A stretch of DNA of 64,000 bases, taken from assembly GCA_963699085.1 (NCBI GenBank), contig CAVOTH010000005.1, positions 62,001 to 126,000 on the forward strand, read 5' to 3'. Position numbers and translations under genes: made by a program. The DNA is from Bog-756 sp963699085. Lineage in GTDB: Bacteria; Actinomycetota; Acidimicrobiia; Acidimicrobiales; RAAP-2. Below, piece by piece: positions 18,445 through 28,775 of this stretch. How positions within the stretch are numbered: position 1 is the stretch's first letter; the number at the start of each line of letters is the position of its first letter. The notes beneath the pieces were generated by a model. It did no database searches. It was given only the letters and a program-made list of their open reading frames with translations, and was not told the DNA's origin.

Positions 18445-21400
18445 ATGATGGTTCGATTTCGGCGGGTCCTACCTACAGCGTTGGTAGGTGTCCTGGTGGC
18501 GGGAGTGGGCGTGGTGGCGGGGGTCGCCATACCTCCCGTCGTGGCCGGCGCCGGGGGAGGCATCTCTGTTCTCCACTCCGGCTCAGTCTCCGGCCCGAAC
18601 GTCTCGGTCGGCGATGAGCTGACCGGGGTGGGCAGTTTGAGCAGCAGTAACGAAATCATCTGCAGCTCTGTCGCCGACGAGGCGACCGTGGTGTCCGATC
18701 CGGACCAGCCGGGCACGGCCCAGCTGAGCCTGACCAGCACCACGTACAGCGATTGCTCGGTGGGGGGATTCGGCCTGACCCTCACCGAGACCACCAATCC
18801 GGTCAGCGAGACCATCTCCGACACCTCAGGTGACCCGGTCACCATCGGGCCGCAGACAGTTGACGTCGTGTCGGCGGCCTTGGATCTCAACTGTCAGTAC
18901 AGCGCATCGGGTGGATCGGGAAGCTGGTCCAATACGGACAACACGGCGACGGTGATGAATGAGACGTTCACGCGCACGGGCGGATCGGGCAACTACGAAT
19001 ACTGCCCCGACACGGAGGTCTCGACCTTAACGTTCCCCCTCACTGCGGACGTGTCGGTGGAGGGACAACCGGCGGTGTACGTGGCGTCCGCCCCTACCAC
19101 CCCCGTCATCTCGAACTTGCCTGGATCGGGGTCCGTCGGCGGCAGCTTCACACCTATGGTCACGACCACCGGTGACGGTGTTACCTCTGTGACCTCCACC
19201 ACGCCGACGGCGTGCTCCGTCAACCCGGGCACCGGACTGGTGTCCTACCTGGAGCCGGGTACGTGCACCCTCGTGGCCCACGTGGCCGCTGGCACCGACT
19301 ACAGCGCAGCGGACGGTACCGCACAGTCCTTCCCCATCAGTCTCTATACGCCGACGACACCCACCATCACCAACCTGCCCGCCTCCGGCGCGGCCGACAC
19401 GGGTTTCACGGCGTCCGTCTCCACCAACGGTGACGGAGCCACATCGGTCACCTCATCGACCCCCGCGGTCTGCATCGCATCTGGCCTCGACGTGTCCTTC
19501 GTGGAGCCGGGCACCTGCACCTTGGTGGCCCACGTGGCGTCCGGGGCCCACTATGCCGCCGCCGATGGGTTGCCCCAGAGCCTCAACGTCACGGTGACCG
19601 TCTCCGGAGTCACCTTCGCCGGCACATCGACCACACCGACCGTCACCGTCTACGGCTCCGGGTTCGGTCCGGAGAGCGGCCTCGGGGCACCCCAGCCGAG
19701 CGGCGGCACCGGCTCGTGGTACGGGTCGAACCTCACCTTCACCGACTCCACGGGCACACCGTGGACGGCGGGCACCAGCGGTGGTCCCGGGCTGCTCATC
19801 TCCTCGTACTCGAACACCCAGATCACCTTCGCGTTCGACTCCCTGTACTCGACAGTCGAAGGTGCGAGGAGCGGGGATCAGTTCACCCTCTCGGCCTTCG
19901 GCGTGCCGTTCAGCGGCACGGTGTCCTATCCGCCGAACGGCCAGAACGGCCCGGGTCCGTTCGCCTACGTGGCCGGCTCGGCCAGCGCGTCGGCCACCTC
20001 CCTCACCCCGGTCGACACCTCGTCCAACACCGTCGAGCCGTCCTTCAGCGGTGGCACCGACCCCGTGGCGGTGGCCGTCTCGCCTGGCGGGACGGTGGCC
20101 TACGTGGTCAACCAGTCCGGGTCCAACTCGGTGTCCGAGATCTCGACGGTCACCGACCGGGCCATCGGTTCGCCCATCCCGGTCGGGAACGGGCCGGACA
20201 ACATCGCCCTCTCGCCCGACGGCGCCACCGCCTATGTGACCAACTACGGCTCCGACTCGGTCACCGCCTTCTCCACGGCCAGCCCCACGGCTCCGGCCAC
20301 CACCATCCCGGTGGCCAGTGAGCCCGATGATGTGGCCATCACCCCCGACGGCACGACCGGCTATGTGAGCAGCATCGGGTCGGACACCATCACCGTCTTC
20401 TCCACGGCCGATCCGACCGGTCCGACCACGTCCATCAATGTCGGGACCCCCACGGTGAGGCTGGCCGTCAGCCCCGACGGTTCGACGGTGTATGTGACCA
20501 CGTCGGCCAACACCGTCATCCCCATCCCGACGACAACCAACGCCCCCGGTGCGGCCATCCCGGCCGGTCAGACCCCGTTGGGCATCGCCATCGCCCCCGA
20601 CGGCACGACGGCCTACGTGGCCGATGAGGGCGGCGCGACGGTGACCCCGATCACCCTCACGCCCGGCGGCGGCACGGCCGACACCCCGATCACGGTCGGT
20701 GGCACCCCCTTCGGCGTGGCCATCTCGCCCAACGGGTCGACGGTCTATGTGACCGACGTCACCCACAACACGGTGATCCCCCTCTCCATCGCCACGGACA
20801 TACCCGGCCCCTCGCTCCCGGTGGGGATGACGCCGTACTCGTTGGCCATCGCCCCCGACCAGGGACCGGCGGCATCGATCCAGGCGACCACCGCCGCCAG
20901 CGGGGTGACCAACTTCAGCGCCGCCGGCTCGGGCACCGGCACCTCGTCCATCGCCTCCTATACCTGGACCTTCGGAGACGGCACCCCGCCCATGGTGACC
21001 TACACGTCCACCACGTCCCACACCTACGCCTCCTCGGGGTCCTACACCGCGAGCGTGACCGAAACCGACACCGCCGGCACCGCGACCACCGAGGTGTTCA
21101 CCGGCCACACCGCCAGCCGCAACGGCGGAGCGGGGGCCACCGCCTCGGCCACCGTCCAGATCCAGGTCACCGACTGTTCGACGACGTCCACCTGCACATC
21201 GGGGCCGGTGGAGGTGGCGGCCACCGCCACCTCCCCAGCCCAGACGGTGACGGTCTCGGCCCCGTCCACCCCGGTCTCCGGCCAGTCCCTCACCGTGACC
21301 GACAGCCCCGGCGTCCTCACCTGTGGCACCAGGGGGTTCCAGGAGGTGGGAACGATCACCTCCTTCAGCGCCAACTTCCAGCCCACCGGCAACGTCACCC

Positions 21401-21933
21401 TGACCGACGTGATCCCGTCGATCTCCAGTATCAAGGGCGTCAAGATCTGCTTCCAGGGGGCGACCGGGGCGCCCTCATACCTGAAGAAGTGCAACCGCAA
21501 CCTTACGGTGCTGCCGTGCGCCAGCGTGGTGCCTGCCGCCTTCGGTGGGGTCCAGGTCAGCCTGGTCGACAGCGCCACCGATCCCCGAGCCCACGTCGTC
21601 GACACCCTGGGGGTGGTCGCCGAGAACCCCAAGTCCTTGCCCAGCAAAGGCACGGTCGGCAAGGACTACAAGATCAAGGGCACCACGCTCCTTGGCGTCG
21701 GCCAGACCGTCCCCACCGTCGACTTCACCTCGTGCGACGGCACCATCGACGCCGCGGCCCCCGTCAGCGTGAGCGAATCGAGCGCCACCACGCTGTCGGT
21801 CCTGGTGCCCAACAACGCCGAGACAGGTGCCGTGCAGCTGGTCTGGTCAAATCCCCAGACCTCGACCGCACCGGCCAGCACCGAGACCGCACTCAGTGAA
21901 GGCTCGATTACTGTCACCGGCTCGCACTGCTGA
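18445..21933 (+). CDS. Secreted surface protein with YVTN beta-propeller and PKD domain
   Basis: A 1,162-residue exported protein. The ATG at 18445, after AGGGGG, begins a signal peptide (ALVGVLVAGVGVVAGVA). Two tandem 80-residue Ig-like repeats each have a Cys pair (TACSV...GTCTLVAHVA and AVCIA...GTCTLVAHVA). A propeller of six or seven YVTN blades follows (VAVSPGGTVAYVVN, IALSPDGATAYVTN, IAPDGTTAYVAD and others), then a PKD domain (WTFGDGTPP...SHTYASSGSYTASV). The Cys-containing C-terminal region is unassigned. YVTN/PKD proteins of bacteria and archaea are surface-layer or adhesion proteins; no enzyme motif is visible. Confidence 0.8.
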   Translation: MMVRFRRVLPTALVGVLVAGVGVVAGVAIPPVVAGAGGGISVLHSGSVSGPNVSVGDELTGVGSLSSSNEIICSSVADEATVVSDPDQPGTAQLSLTSTTYSDCSVGGFGLTLTETTNPVSETISDTSGDPVTIGPQTVDVVSAALDLNCQYSASGGSGSWSNTDNTATVMNETFTRTGGSGNYEYCPDTEVSTLTFPLTADVSVEGQPAVYVASAPTTPVISNLPGSGSVGGSFTPMVTTTGDGVTSVTSTTPTACSVNPGTGLVSYLEPGTCTLVAHVAAGTDYSAADGTAQSFPISLYTPTTPTITNLPASGAADTGFTASVSTNGDGATSVTSSTPAVCIASGLDVSFVEPGTCTLVAHVASGAHYAAADGLPQSLNVTVTVSGVTFAGTSTTPTVTVYGSGFGPESGLGAPQPSGGTGSWYGSNLTFTDSTGTPWTAGTSGGPGLLISSYSNTQITFAFDSLYSTVEGARSGDQFTLSAFGVPFSGTVSYPPNGQNGPGPFAYVAGSASASATSLTPVDTSSNTVEPSFSGGTDPVAVAVSPGGTVAYVVNQSGSNSVSEISTVTDRAIGSPIPVGNGPDNIALSPDGATAYVTNYGSDSVTAFSTASPTAPATTIPVASEPDDVAITPDGTTGYVSSIGSDTITVFSTADPTGPTTSINVGTPTVRLAVSPDGSTVYVTTSANTVIPIPTTTNAPGAAIPAGQTPLGIAIAPDGTTAYVADEGGATVTPITLTPGGGTADTPITVGGTPFGVAISPNGSTVYVTDVTHNTVIPLSIATDIPGPSLPVGMTPYSLAIAPDQGPAASIQATTAASGVTNFSAAGSGTGTSSIASYTWTFGDGTPPMVTYTSTTSHTYASSGSYTASVTETDTAGTATTEVFTGHTASRNGGAGATASATVQIQVTDCSTTSTCTSGPVEVAATATSPAQTVTVSAPSTPVSGQSLTVTDSPGVLTCGTRGFQEVGTITSFSANFQPTGNVTLTDVIPSISSIKGVKICFQGATGAPSYLKKCNRNLTVLPCASVVPAAFGGVQVSLVDSATDPRAHVVDTLGVVAENPKSLPSKGTVGKDYKIKGTTLLGVGQTVPTVDFTSCDGTIDAAAPVSVSESSATTLSVLVPNNAETGAVQLVWSNPQTSTAPASTETALSEGSITVTGSHC

Positions 21934-22383
21934 CCGTCCAGTCCCCGACGTCCTCGTCGGAGAGTGCGTCAGGCTGCCGTGCATCTCCAGGCGCACCGAG
22001 ATCGACGCCGGCTTATAGGACTCGTCCCGCTCCCGCAGCTGCTCCCGCCAGACCTTCTGTCGGAGAACCCCGCCGCATCGAGGCAGGATGGATTTCTCCG
22101 AAGTAGCGGGTCATCGGTCGCGGAAAATGCACAGGATCGAGTTGCTCATGACCCTGGACCAGGTGGGTCAAAGGACAGTCCTGACCAGCATCATCATCTC
22201 TCTGCGCAGGTAGAACCATAAGAGTGGGGCTCGGCCTGGCAATCGAGTCCGGGACCACAGTCGAATACCGCTTGACGTGAAGAGTGGGGAGGTGAACACT
22301 CACAGCAAGCTCTTAAGCAGCTGATCAGCGCGGGAGGCGGGCCATGTATCACGTTCCTACAACTCGAGTGGGGTCAGGCACTC
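21934..22383. other. Intergenic region without a convincing gene
   Basis: About 450 bases between the YVTN protein and the cyclic-nucleotide-binding protein. It holds a short perfect hairpin, CCGACG-TCCT-CGTCGG at 21945-21960, 12 bases after the stop codon, which may terminate transcription although no U tract follows. No small reading frame has a signal peptide, motif or ribosome-binding site. The promoter of the next gene must lie in its right half. Confidence 0.5.
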
Positions 22384-22854
22384 ATGTCTAAGAAGACCAC
22401 CAATTCGGCGAAGATGGCGCTCCTCGGGCAAGTTGACCTGTTCGCGGACTGTTCCAAGAAGGAGCTCGCCGAGATCACGTCGATTTCGACCGAGTATGAG
22501 GCAACCCCCGGACAGGTACTGGCACAAGAGGGGAAGCTCGGTGACGAGTTCTTCATCATCGTGGACGGTCAGGCGACCGCGACGCGCAACGGCGTGTTCC
22601 TGGCCGCTCTCGCCCCTACCAACTTCTTCGGGGAGCTCGCCCTCCTCGACGGTGGGCCCAGGACCGCTACCGTCGTAGCGGACACCGCACTGCGATTGCT
22701 TGTCCTGTCCCGACGGGAGTTCAATCAACTCTGCAGAACCTATCCTTCGGTGAGTTTCCGCATGCTCAAGGGGCTCGGTGCCCGCCTTCGAGCGGCCGAC
22801 GAGATCATCGGTTCAGTCAGTCATCCGGATACGGCGGCCCACGTCACCGTGTAG
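22384..22854 (+). CDS. Stand-alone cyclic-nucleotide-binding domain protein
   Basis: A 156-residue protein consisting of one CNB domain (about residues 15-135). The phosphate-binding cassette is FFGELALLDGGPRTATV, with the Glu and Arg that hold the ribose and cyclic phosphate, so nucleotide binding is likely retained. No DNA-binding helix-turn-helix follows, so it is not a Crp-type transcription factor. It lies 1.9 kb from a large adenylate cyclase gene and could be a local cAMP effector. A second single-domain CNB protein is encoded at 52446-52841. Confidence 0.88.
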   Translation: MSKKTTNSAKMALLGQVDLFADCSKKELAEITSISTEYEATPGQVLAQEGKLGDEFFIIVDGQATATRNGVFLAALAPTNFFGELALLDGGPRTATVVADTALRLLVLSRREFNQLCRTYPSVSFRMLKGLGARLRAADEIIGSVSHPDTAAHVTV

Positions 22855-22878
22855 GGCGCAGCTGGCCTACCGGAGCGC

Positions 22879-24528
22879 CTAGTGGGCCCTCGGGTCCCCG
22901 GCGGGAAACCGGAGCGTCTCCGAGAATTTCTTCCAGCCCGGCGTCTCCTTCGACAGCCTGGACACGCACGGTCCGAGCTTGTGATCCGTCGCGGGGCAAG
23001 CTGGCAGCAGACCGATGTAGACCGTCTGTCCGTTCACCGTCGTCGGCGATGTTTCGGTGCCGTCCTGCTGCACGAACGGGTTGATGGATTCGAAGCACAC
23101 CCCGACCGGGGCACCGGGAGGGCCCTGCATTCCGCTGCGCAGGAAGGTCACCTTGATCACGACTGTTGACGATGTCGGAATGTCCGTCGTCGTCACCGTG
23201 GTGACCTGCGGGGCGTAGTCGTAGTCACCCGCGCACAGCAGATCACCGTCGCCGAGGGCCACGAAGAGTGAGCCCGTATCTGATGAGGTCGTCCCCGTGG
23301 CGGACTCCTCAGGCGTCGTCACTCCACCGGAGCAGTTGCCCGTACAGGGCACCGTCACCTGGACCGCCTGAACCTCGACGGGTTCGGTAATAGTGCTCGT
23401 GACCAGGCCGACCGTCACCGAGACCGTGATGGTGAGATCCCCACTGGCCGCATAATTGTTGGTTCCGGTGACCGTATAGGGCGAGCCCGCGCCTCCGGTC
23501 TGGGTGACCGTCCCGGTGCTGGTCTGTTCGACCCCACCGGCCTGGTCACCCCAGTCGATCAGGGCGGTGAAGGAGGCGGGTGTCGTTGTGGGGTCACCGC
23601 TCGTGAAAGTGGCCACCTGTGCGGTAAACGGCGTACCCACCACCTGTGCGGGTACCGATACCGGAGACAGGGTGACCGGCAACGTCGCAACCGTGGCCGT
23701 CGACGTCGACGATCCGGTGTTGGCGGGATCGTTGATGTCGCTCACGGTGAGCACGGTCTGATAGGTGACCGCCATGCTGTAGGTGTGGGTACCGTCGACC
23801 ACGTAGGGGGTGCCGGTACCGCCCGGTTGGGACACGCTGACCGGCCCCGTGACCCCGTCGCCCCAGTTCATGGTGGCGCTGAAATCACTCACCGGCGAGG
23901 CGGAGTAACCCACGGTGAACGTTCCCACCTGGCCGCTGAACCCGATGTTGGCGTACGGGGTGATCGGGGTGGCCGTCACCGACACGTCGGGCGTCTGGTC
24001 GAACGAGGAGACGGTGATGGGGGCGCTGGCCAAGCTGAAGTACTCGGAGGTGTCCGGATCCATCCCGCCGAGCTCAACGGTTCCCGAGGTCGTGTCACCC
24101 GGGGTCGTGACGAACGAGGTACCCGGTCCCTCGTAGCCGGTCGGACCGAACTGGTACGGCCTGGCACAGGGGCCCGGATGCACTTCGCATACGCCCTGTC
24201 CCGTCAGTGCGAAGGCGCCGGTGCCGGCGGTGCCGGCCAGGGTCACACTGTTGACGACGGCATCTGAATTGTTGAGGATTCCGACGAGTACGCCGGTCGG
24301 GGACATCGGGGGCTGGGAGTTGTCGGTCGAGACGGTCGTCGAACCATCCGGGTTCACCGTGATGAGCACGGCGCACCCGGTGTCGGGCCCGGCCGCTTGG
24401 CACTCGGGGTAGAGCGGGGGAGATGACGGTGCCGCCGACGACACCCCGGGGAGCCCGATGGAGGTGAGCAGCGCCACCCCCATCGCCAAGCCGATCACGT
24501 TGATCAATTTGCGTCGTGGTTTGCGCAT
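22879..24528 (-). CDS. Secreted protein with two PKD-like repeats
   Basis: A 549-residue exported protein. ATG at 24528 follows AGGAGAGGA and starts a signal peptide (KLINVIGLAMGVALLTSIGLPGVSSAAP). Two related extracellular domains are visible: ATMNWGDGVTGPVSV...THTYSMAVTYQTVLTV and ALIDWGDQAGGVEQT...TNNYAASGDLTITV, which carry the WGD and Tyr features of PKD folds. The C-terminal 150 residues hold four or five cysteines (GNCSGG, VGVCFES, LPACPA, LGPCVS). No catalytic motif is seen. It converges with the CNB gene, with a 24-base gap. Confidence 0.75.
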   Translation of the reverse strand: MRKPRRKLINVIGLAMGVALLTSIGLPGVSSAAPSSPPLYPECQAAGPDTGCAVLITVNPDGSTTVSTDNSQPPMSPTGVLVGILNNSDAVVNSVTLAGTAGTGAFALTGQGVCEVHPGPCARPYQFGPTGYEGPGTSFVTTPGDTTSGTVELGGMDPDTSEYFSLASAPITVSSFDQTPDVSVTATPITPYANIGFSGQVGTFTVGYSASPVSDFSATMNWGDGVTGPVSVSQPGGTGTPYVVDGTHTYSMAVTYQTVLTVSDINDPANTGSSTSTATVATLPVTLSPVSVPAQVVGTPFTAQVATFTSGDPTTTPASFTALIDWGDQAGGVEQTSTGTVTQTGGAGSPYTVTGTNNYAASGDLTITVSVTVGLVTSTITEPVEVQAVQVTVPCTGNCSGGVTTPEESATGTTSSDTGSLFVALGDGDLLCAGDYDYAPQVTTVTTTDIPTSSTVVIKVTFLRSGMQGPPGAPVGVCFESINPFVQQDGTETSPTTVNGQTVYIGLLPACPATDHKLGPCVSRLSKETPGWKKFSETLRFPAGDPRAH

Positions 24529-24725
24529 AACCGCCGTCCTCTCCTGCCCGTGCCCAGACCCGCTCACATCGCGCAGCCACATCCGCAGATCGCCGAACCG
24601 CGCACCCAACTCTGGGCTCCGCCGCAAATGTACGGCCCGACCAGGGACACGTCAATCCGCGCCTCCATTGTGTACAGAACTGTGTGGCGAAATTCCGCTT
24701 TCGGGCACCGAGGGTGGTCAGATGG

Positions 24726-27700
24726 TCAATCCACCGCGCCCACGGCCACTCTGGGTGGTTGCCCGTCGGTGGCCAGTAGATCGAGCGTCCATTCGACGCC
24801 GAGGCGAGTCAGCACCTTGGCTGCTTCGCGCTCGAGCTCATCGCCCTCGGAATCGCCCCGATACCGGGCGAATCGGGCCATCGCCCGCAATGTGAGTGCG
24901 ACGTCGTGCTCGGCGTCGCGACGACGCGCCGCCTCGAGGCTGTCCGCCAGGGCGGCCTGCGCGCCCTCGTCATCTCCAGTCCGGGCCAGTGCCGCGCCAC
25001 GAACCCGGTGGAGCAGGGGGAGTTGTTCCGACACCCCTCCGAACCCGCGGGCTTGGGCGATGGCCTCCTCGGCCACGGTGCGCGCACCATCGGGATCACC
25101 GGACAACTGCAGTATCTCGGCCTGACGAGCTCGGGCTTCGAGGGCGTCGGCGTGACTTCCGACGGCGCGGAACCCTTGGATGGCCTCCTCGATCAGTCGA
25201 ACCGCATCTTCGAACTCGCCGCGGCCGGCCGCCACCCGGGCGAGTACGGCCCTCGTCGCCGCCACCCCGGCGCGGTATTCGGCGGCCTTCCACTCGCGCT
25301 CCGCGTCCCCGAGCATCGCCGCGGCTGCGTCGAACCGTCCCTGGTCCACGTACAACTCGCCGATGTTGTAGAGCTGGAATGCCACCTTGATGGGATTGCC
25401 CGCCCTCTGGGCGAACACCAGGCTCTGTTCGTAGTAGTCCAGCGCAGACGGCCAGTCCCCCCGCCAATAGGCGAACATGCCGAGCATGTTGGCGCAGCCC
25501 GACTGCCCGTGCAGGTCGGCGAGCTCTTCGTAGATGGCGAGCGCCCGCTCGGTAGAGCTGGGTTCGCCGAGCTGACCGAGCTGCATCTTGGCCCAGTCCG
25601 ACACCCGCAGTGCCTCGGCCAGGGCCGGTAGCTCGCCGACCGCCTCGGCCTCGGCGATGGCACGTGTGGACCATTCGATGGCCCGGGTGTGATGACCGGC
25701 CTCCTGGGAGAACCATGCGTACTGCCCGAGCAGGTCGGCCCGCACCCGCGATGCTTCATCCAGTTCCACGCCTTCGAGGAGGTGGAGGCCTTTGGTGATC
25801 CATCGGAGCGCGGTGGCATAACGGTCGGACCAGCCCTGGACACGGGCCAGCTTGAGGACCAGACGGGCGTCGGCCACCGGATCGCCGCGGACGAGGCGAC
25901 GCGCCGCCCGGTAGGCGGACGCCGCAGGCAGGTAGCTTCCCGTCCGACTTCGGGCGTCTCCCAGCTCCTCGTGGGCTCGGGCCAGATCCGGCGCGGTGAG
26001 TTCGCGGATGCGGCGCCCGGCGAGGAGGGCACGTTCGTAGAACTCCGCGGCTTCGTAGTTCGCGTATACAGCTTTGGCCCGCTCAGCGGCCATGAGCGAG
26101 TAGTCCCACGCCTCGTCCCACCTCTGGCCGTGGAGGTAGTGGAACGACAGGATCTCCGGCTGCGTGTCACCCGCATCCCAGGTGCTCTTGCGGATGGTGT
26201 CACCGGCCCGGTTGTGGAGGCGTTGACGCTGTTTGAAGGAGAGGCCGTCATAGGCGCTGTCCCGCAGCAGGACGTTGCGAAAGGCCACCGTCCCCGAGCC
26301 GTCGCGCACCAACATCTCGTCGAGGCGCCGCCAGACGGGGTCCGAGCCGTGGGGCAGTTCCTCCAGCACATCGCGGGCGAGTTCGATCGGGAATGCCTGC
26401 CCGAGGACCGCCAGTCGGCGCAGCAGAACGCGATCGTCGGTCGACAGGCTGTCGATCCGCATGGCTACGACGCCATCGACCGTGTCGGGCAGCGACTCGA
26501 CCTCACCGGCAGTTACCGCCGCCGCCACCAGCTCACGGAGGAAGAGGGGGTTCCCACCCGAACGGGCGGCGACGGCATGCAGCTGGCGTGCCGTCAATGC
26601 TGCATCGCCGGCCACCACCCCGGCCAGGGTCCGGGCATCGTTCTCGGACAGCGGACCGAGTTCGAGCCGGGCCACGGACTCCTCGGGCGCCACGAAACCA
26701 GTGTCCACCGATCGCCGCGATACCACGGTGAGCCAGGAGCTGGTCGGTGCCGCCTCGCCCAGATGGGCCATGAGGTCCGCCGAGGCCTCGTCCATCAAAT
26801 GGGCGTCGTCGATGCACAGGAGTCCTTTGGGCGGAAGGACCCCGGCCAGCAGGTCGAGCACCGATCGCGCCAGTCGGGGGCGCCGGTACTCCTCGTCGAG
26901 CTCCCTTGTCTCGTCGGTGTCCGGCACCGGAACATCGATGGCCTGGGCCACCAGCGGCGCCCAGGGAAGGACGGTGGGAGCCCGATCGGCCACGGTGGCG
27001 AGAAACTGCTCGGCCAGTTCAGGGGTGGAGCCGCGGGGTGGGAGACCGAGTAGTTCGCGTAGCAGTCGGCGCACGACGAGGTAGGGAGTGGAGGACTCAT
27101 GGACCTGGCACGAGACGGCCAGCTGCGGTCGCCCGTGCAACCGGTCCCGGACCTCCTGGACCAGCCGCGTCTTACCCACCCCTGGTTCGCCGACGATCTC
27201 GACCATGCGACCGGAACCCGCCGACGCTTCGTCGGCCCACTGACCCAGAGCAGCGAGCTCTTCCTCGTGGCCGACGAACGGATAGCGCTCTGCGGGGCCC
27301 ACTTCCTGCTCCCCCGCCGCCTCGCCGACGACGAAGGCGCGGACCGGTTTGGCCTTCCCCTTCACCAGGAACGGTTCGAGCTCCTCAGCCGTGAAGGAGG
27401 TGCGCGACCGATTGAGTACGTCAGGAGCCGCCACCAACTGGCCGGGGACGGCCTTGGCCATCAGGCGGGCGGCCAGGTTGACGGCGTCGCCCATCACCGT
27501 GAACGTGCGACGGTAGGGCGGACCGATCTCGCCGACGAAGACCGCGCCCCGGTTCACCCCGATGCGGATGGGGAGCCTGCCACCGGCATCCATGACCTGT
27601 CGCAGGGTCAGTAGCATCCGGTGCTCGTCGTCGCCCAGGGTCGAAGGGGCCCCGGCGGTGAGGATGATCTTCCCGCCGTCGTGGTCCACGTCGGTGGCCA

Positions 27701-28739
27701 GGAAGGTCACCTGGTACCGGTCCGCCGCCACCTGCACGTTGCGCACCAGTTCGTCGAGCTGGTCGGCCGCCTCGGCGGCCCCGGATGACGACACGAGATG
27801 ATCTGTTCCGTCAAAGTGGATGAAGGCCACAGTGACCCTGCGGTGCTCAGGCTCCCGGTGGCTGGCTCGCACGACCTCGCGCAACGCCGCCGGGATGCCG
27901 GACAGGATGTCGGCGCGCGGATCGACCCGTTCGAAGGGGAACGACAGGCCCTCCGGTACCTCCGGTGCCCGTCGCAGGAGGAATCCGGGTCCTTTCGCCT
28001 CGCCGACGACTCCCGCCCGGAGCCCGGCGGCGGTGGCCGGGCTGATCACGATCTGTCCGGCGTCCGCGGTTCCCTCCATGGTGACCACGGTGCTGGCCCC
28101 CGGACCGGTGACGATCAGCTCGCGATGGGAGCCACCGACCAGGAAGAAGTGAAAGTCTCCTGAGTGGACACCGACCGACATCCGTAGCGACACGCTCTGA
28201 CCGAGAACCGTGAGGCGCCCCACGGTACGAAGCGCCCGCCGCATCTCGACGGCGGCGCGACAGCCGCGGGCCTCGTGTGCAGGGCCCGAGAAATAGAGCA
28301 GGAGTGCGTCACCCCCGAACTTCAGGAGTCGGCCGCCGTGAGCCACGGCGAGGTCCAGGAGGGCCACGAAGCACGTCCCGATGGTGGCGGTCAGCTCTTC
28401 GGCGCCCACCGTGCCGTGCTTGGCCAGCCCCTCGGACAACTTGGTGAAGCCGGAGATATCTACGAACACCACGGTGCCCGCCTCCACCCGGAAGGTCTCC
28501 TCGGCCCGCCCAGCCAGCCACTCGATGCTCAGCCGCGGCAAATATGGAGCCAGCAGCTCGGGGTCGTCCCGTTCGACCCTGTCGCCACCGGACCCTTGCG
28601 CCGACCACGCTGGCGTGTCGGAGTGGATGGGCCCGCTCGTTGCCATCTCCTCTATGTTCCCATGTCTATGTTCCCATGGCTCGCCGTCGTACGGGAAACC
28701 CGCCTGTGACGACCTGGTCCCAGCCGATGTACTGCTCAC
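24726..28739 (-). CDS. Soluble-type class III adenylate/guanylate cyclase with AAA ATPase and TPR
   Basis: A 1,337-residue multidomain protein. The first cyclase homology domain (about 65-215) has metal-binding Asp in FVDISGF and in KFGGDALLLYF. A second one (about 295-450) has AFIHFDG and GDAVNLAARLM. A STAND-like ATPase follows, with Walker A GEPGVGKT and Walker B LLCIDDAH (about 480-700), then 400 residues of TPR-like helices. This is the layout of mammalian soluble adenylyl cyclase and of many actinobacterial cyclases. ATP to cAMP conversion is likely; in the second domain the first metal Asp is not clearly kept. The GTG at 28739 has no good ribosome site; an ATG lies at 28646. It is divergent from a universal stress protein gene. 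Confidence 0.9.
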   Translation of the reverse strand: MSSTSAGTRSSQAGFPYDGEPWEHRHGNIEEMATSGPIHSDTPAWSAQGSGGDRVERDDPELLAPYLPRLSIEWLAGRAEETFRVEAGTVVFVDISGFTKLSEGLAKHGTVGAEELTATIGTCFVALLDLAVAHGGRLLKFGGDALLLYFSGPAHEARGCRAAVEMRRALRTVGRLTVLGQSVSLRMSVGVHSGDFHFFLVGGSHRELIVTGPGASTVVTMEGTADAGQIVISPATAAGLRAGVVGEAKGPGFLLRRAPEVPEGLSFPFERVDPRADILSGIPAALREVVRASHREPEHRRVTVAFIHFDGTDHLVSSSGAAEAADQLDELVRNVQVAADRYQVTFLATDVDHDGGKIILTAGAPSTLGDDEHRMLLTLRQVMDAGGRLPIRIGVNRGAVFVGEIGPPYRRTFTVMGDAVNLAARLMAKAVPGQLVAAPDVLNRSRTSFTAEELEPFLVKGKAKPVRAFVVGEAAGEQEVGPAERYPFVGHEEELAALGQWADEASAGSGRMVEIVGEPGVGKTRLVQEVRDRLHGRPQLAVSCQVHESSTPYLVVRRLLRELLGLPPRGSTPELAEQFLATVADRAPTVLPWAPLVAQAIDVPVPDTDETRELDEEYRRPRLARSVLDLLAGVLPPKGLLCIDDAHLMDEASADLMAHLGEAAPTSSWLTVVSRRSVDTGFVAPEESVARLELGPLSENDARTLAGVVAGDAALTARQLHAVAARSGGNPLFLRELVAAAVTAGEVESLPDTVDGVVAMRIDSLSTDDRVLLRRLAVLGQAFPIELARDVLEELPHGSDPVWRRLDEMLVRDGSGTVAFRNVLLRDSAYDGLSFKQRQRLHNRAGDTIRKSTWDAGDTQPEILSFHYLHGQRWDEAWDYSLMAAERAKAVYANYEAAEFYERALLAGRRIRELTAPDLARAHEELGDARSRTGSYLPAASAYRAARRLVRGDPVADARLVLKLARVQGWSDRYATALRWITKGLHLLEGVELDEASRVRADLLGQYAWFSQEAGHHTRAIEWSTRAIAEAEAVGELPALAEALRVSDWAKMQLGQLGEPSSTERALAIYEELADLHGQSGCANMLGMFAYWRGDWPSALDYYEQSLVFAQRAGNPIKVAFQLYNIGELYVDQGRFDAAAAMLGDAEREWKAAEYRAGVAATRAVLARVAAGRGEFEDAVRLIEEAIQGFRAVGSHADALEARARQAEILQLSGDPDGARTVAEEAIAQARGFGGVSEQLPLLHRVRGAALARTGDDEGAQAALADSLEAARRRDAEHDVALTLRAMARFARYRGDSEGDELEREAAKVLTRLGVEWTLDLLATDGQPPRVAVGAVD

Positions 28740-28775
28740 GTCGACAACTGCGCAGGTCCGGTTTAGAGTGCATCC

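Noticed and set aside
19453..21108. Long 551-codon open frame antisense to the YVTN protein
   Set aside because: Its product is Gly/Arg/His-rich and lacks domains; such open frames are expected opposite high-GC, Thr/Gly-rich repeats. The forward frame has a signal peptide and clear propeller blades.
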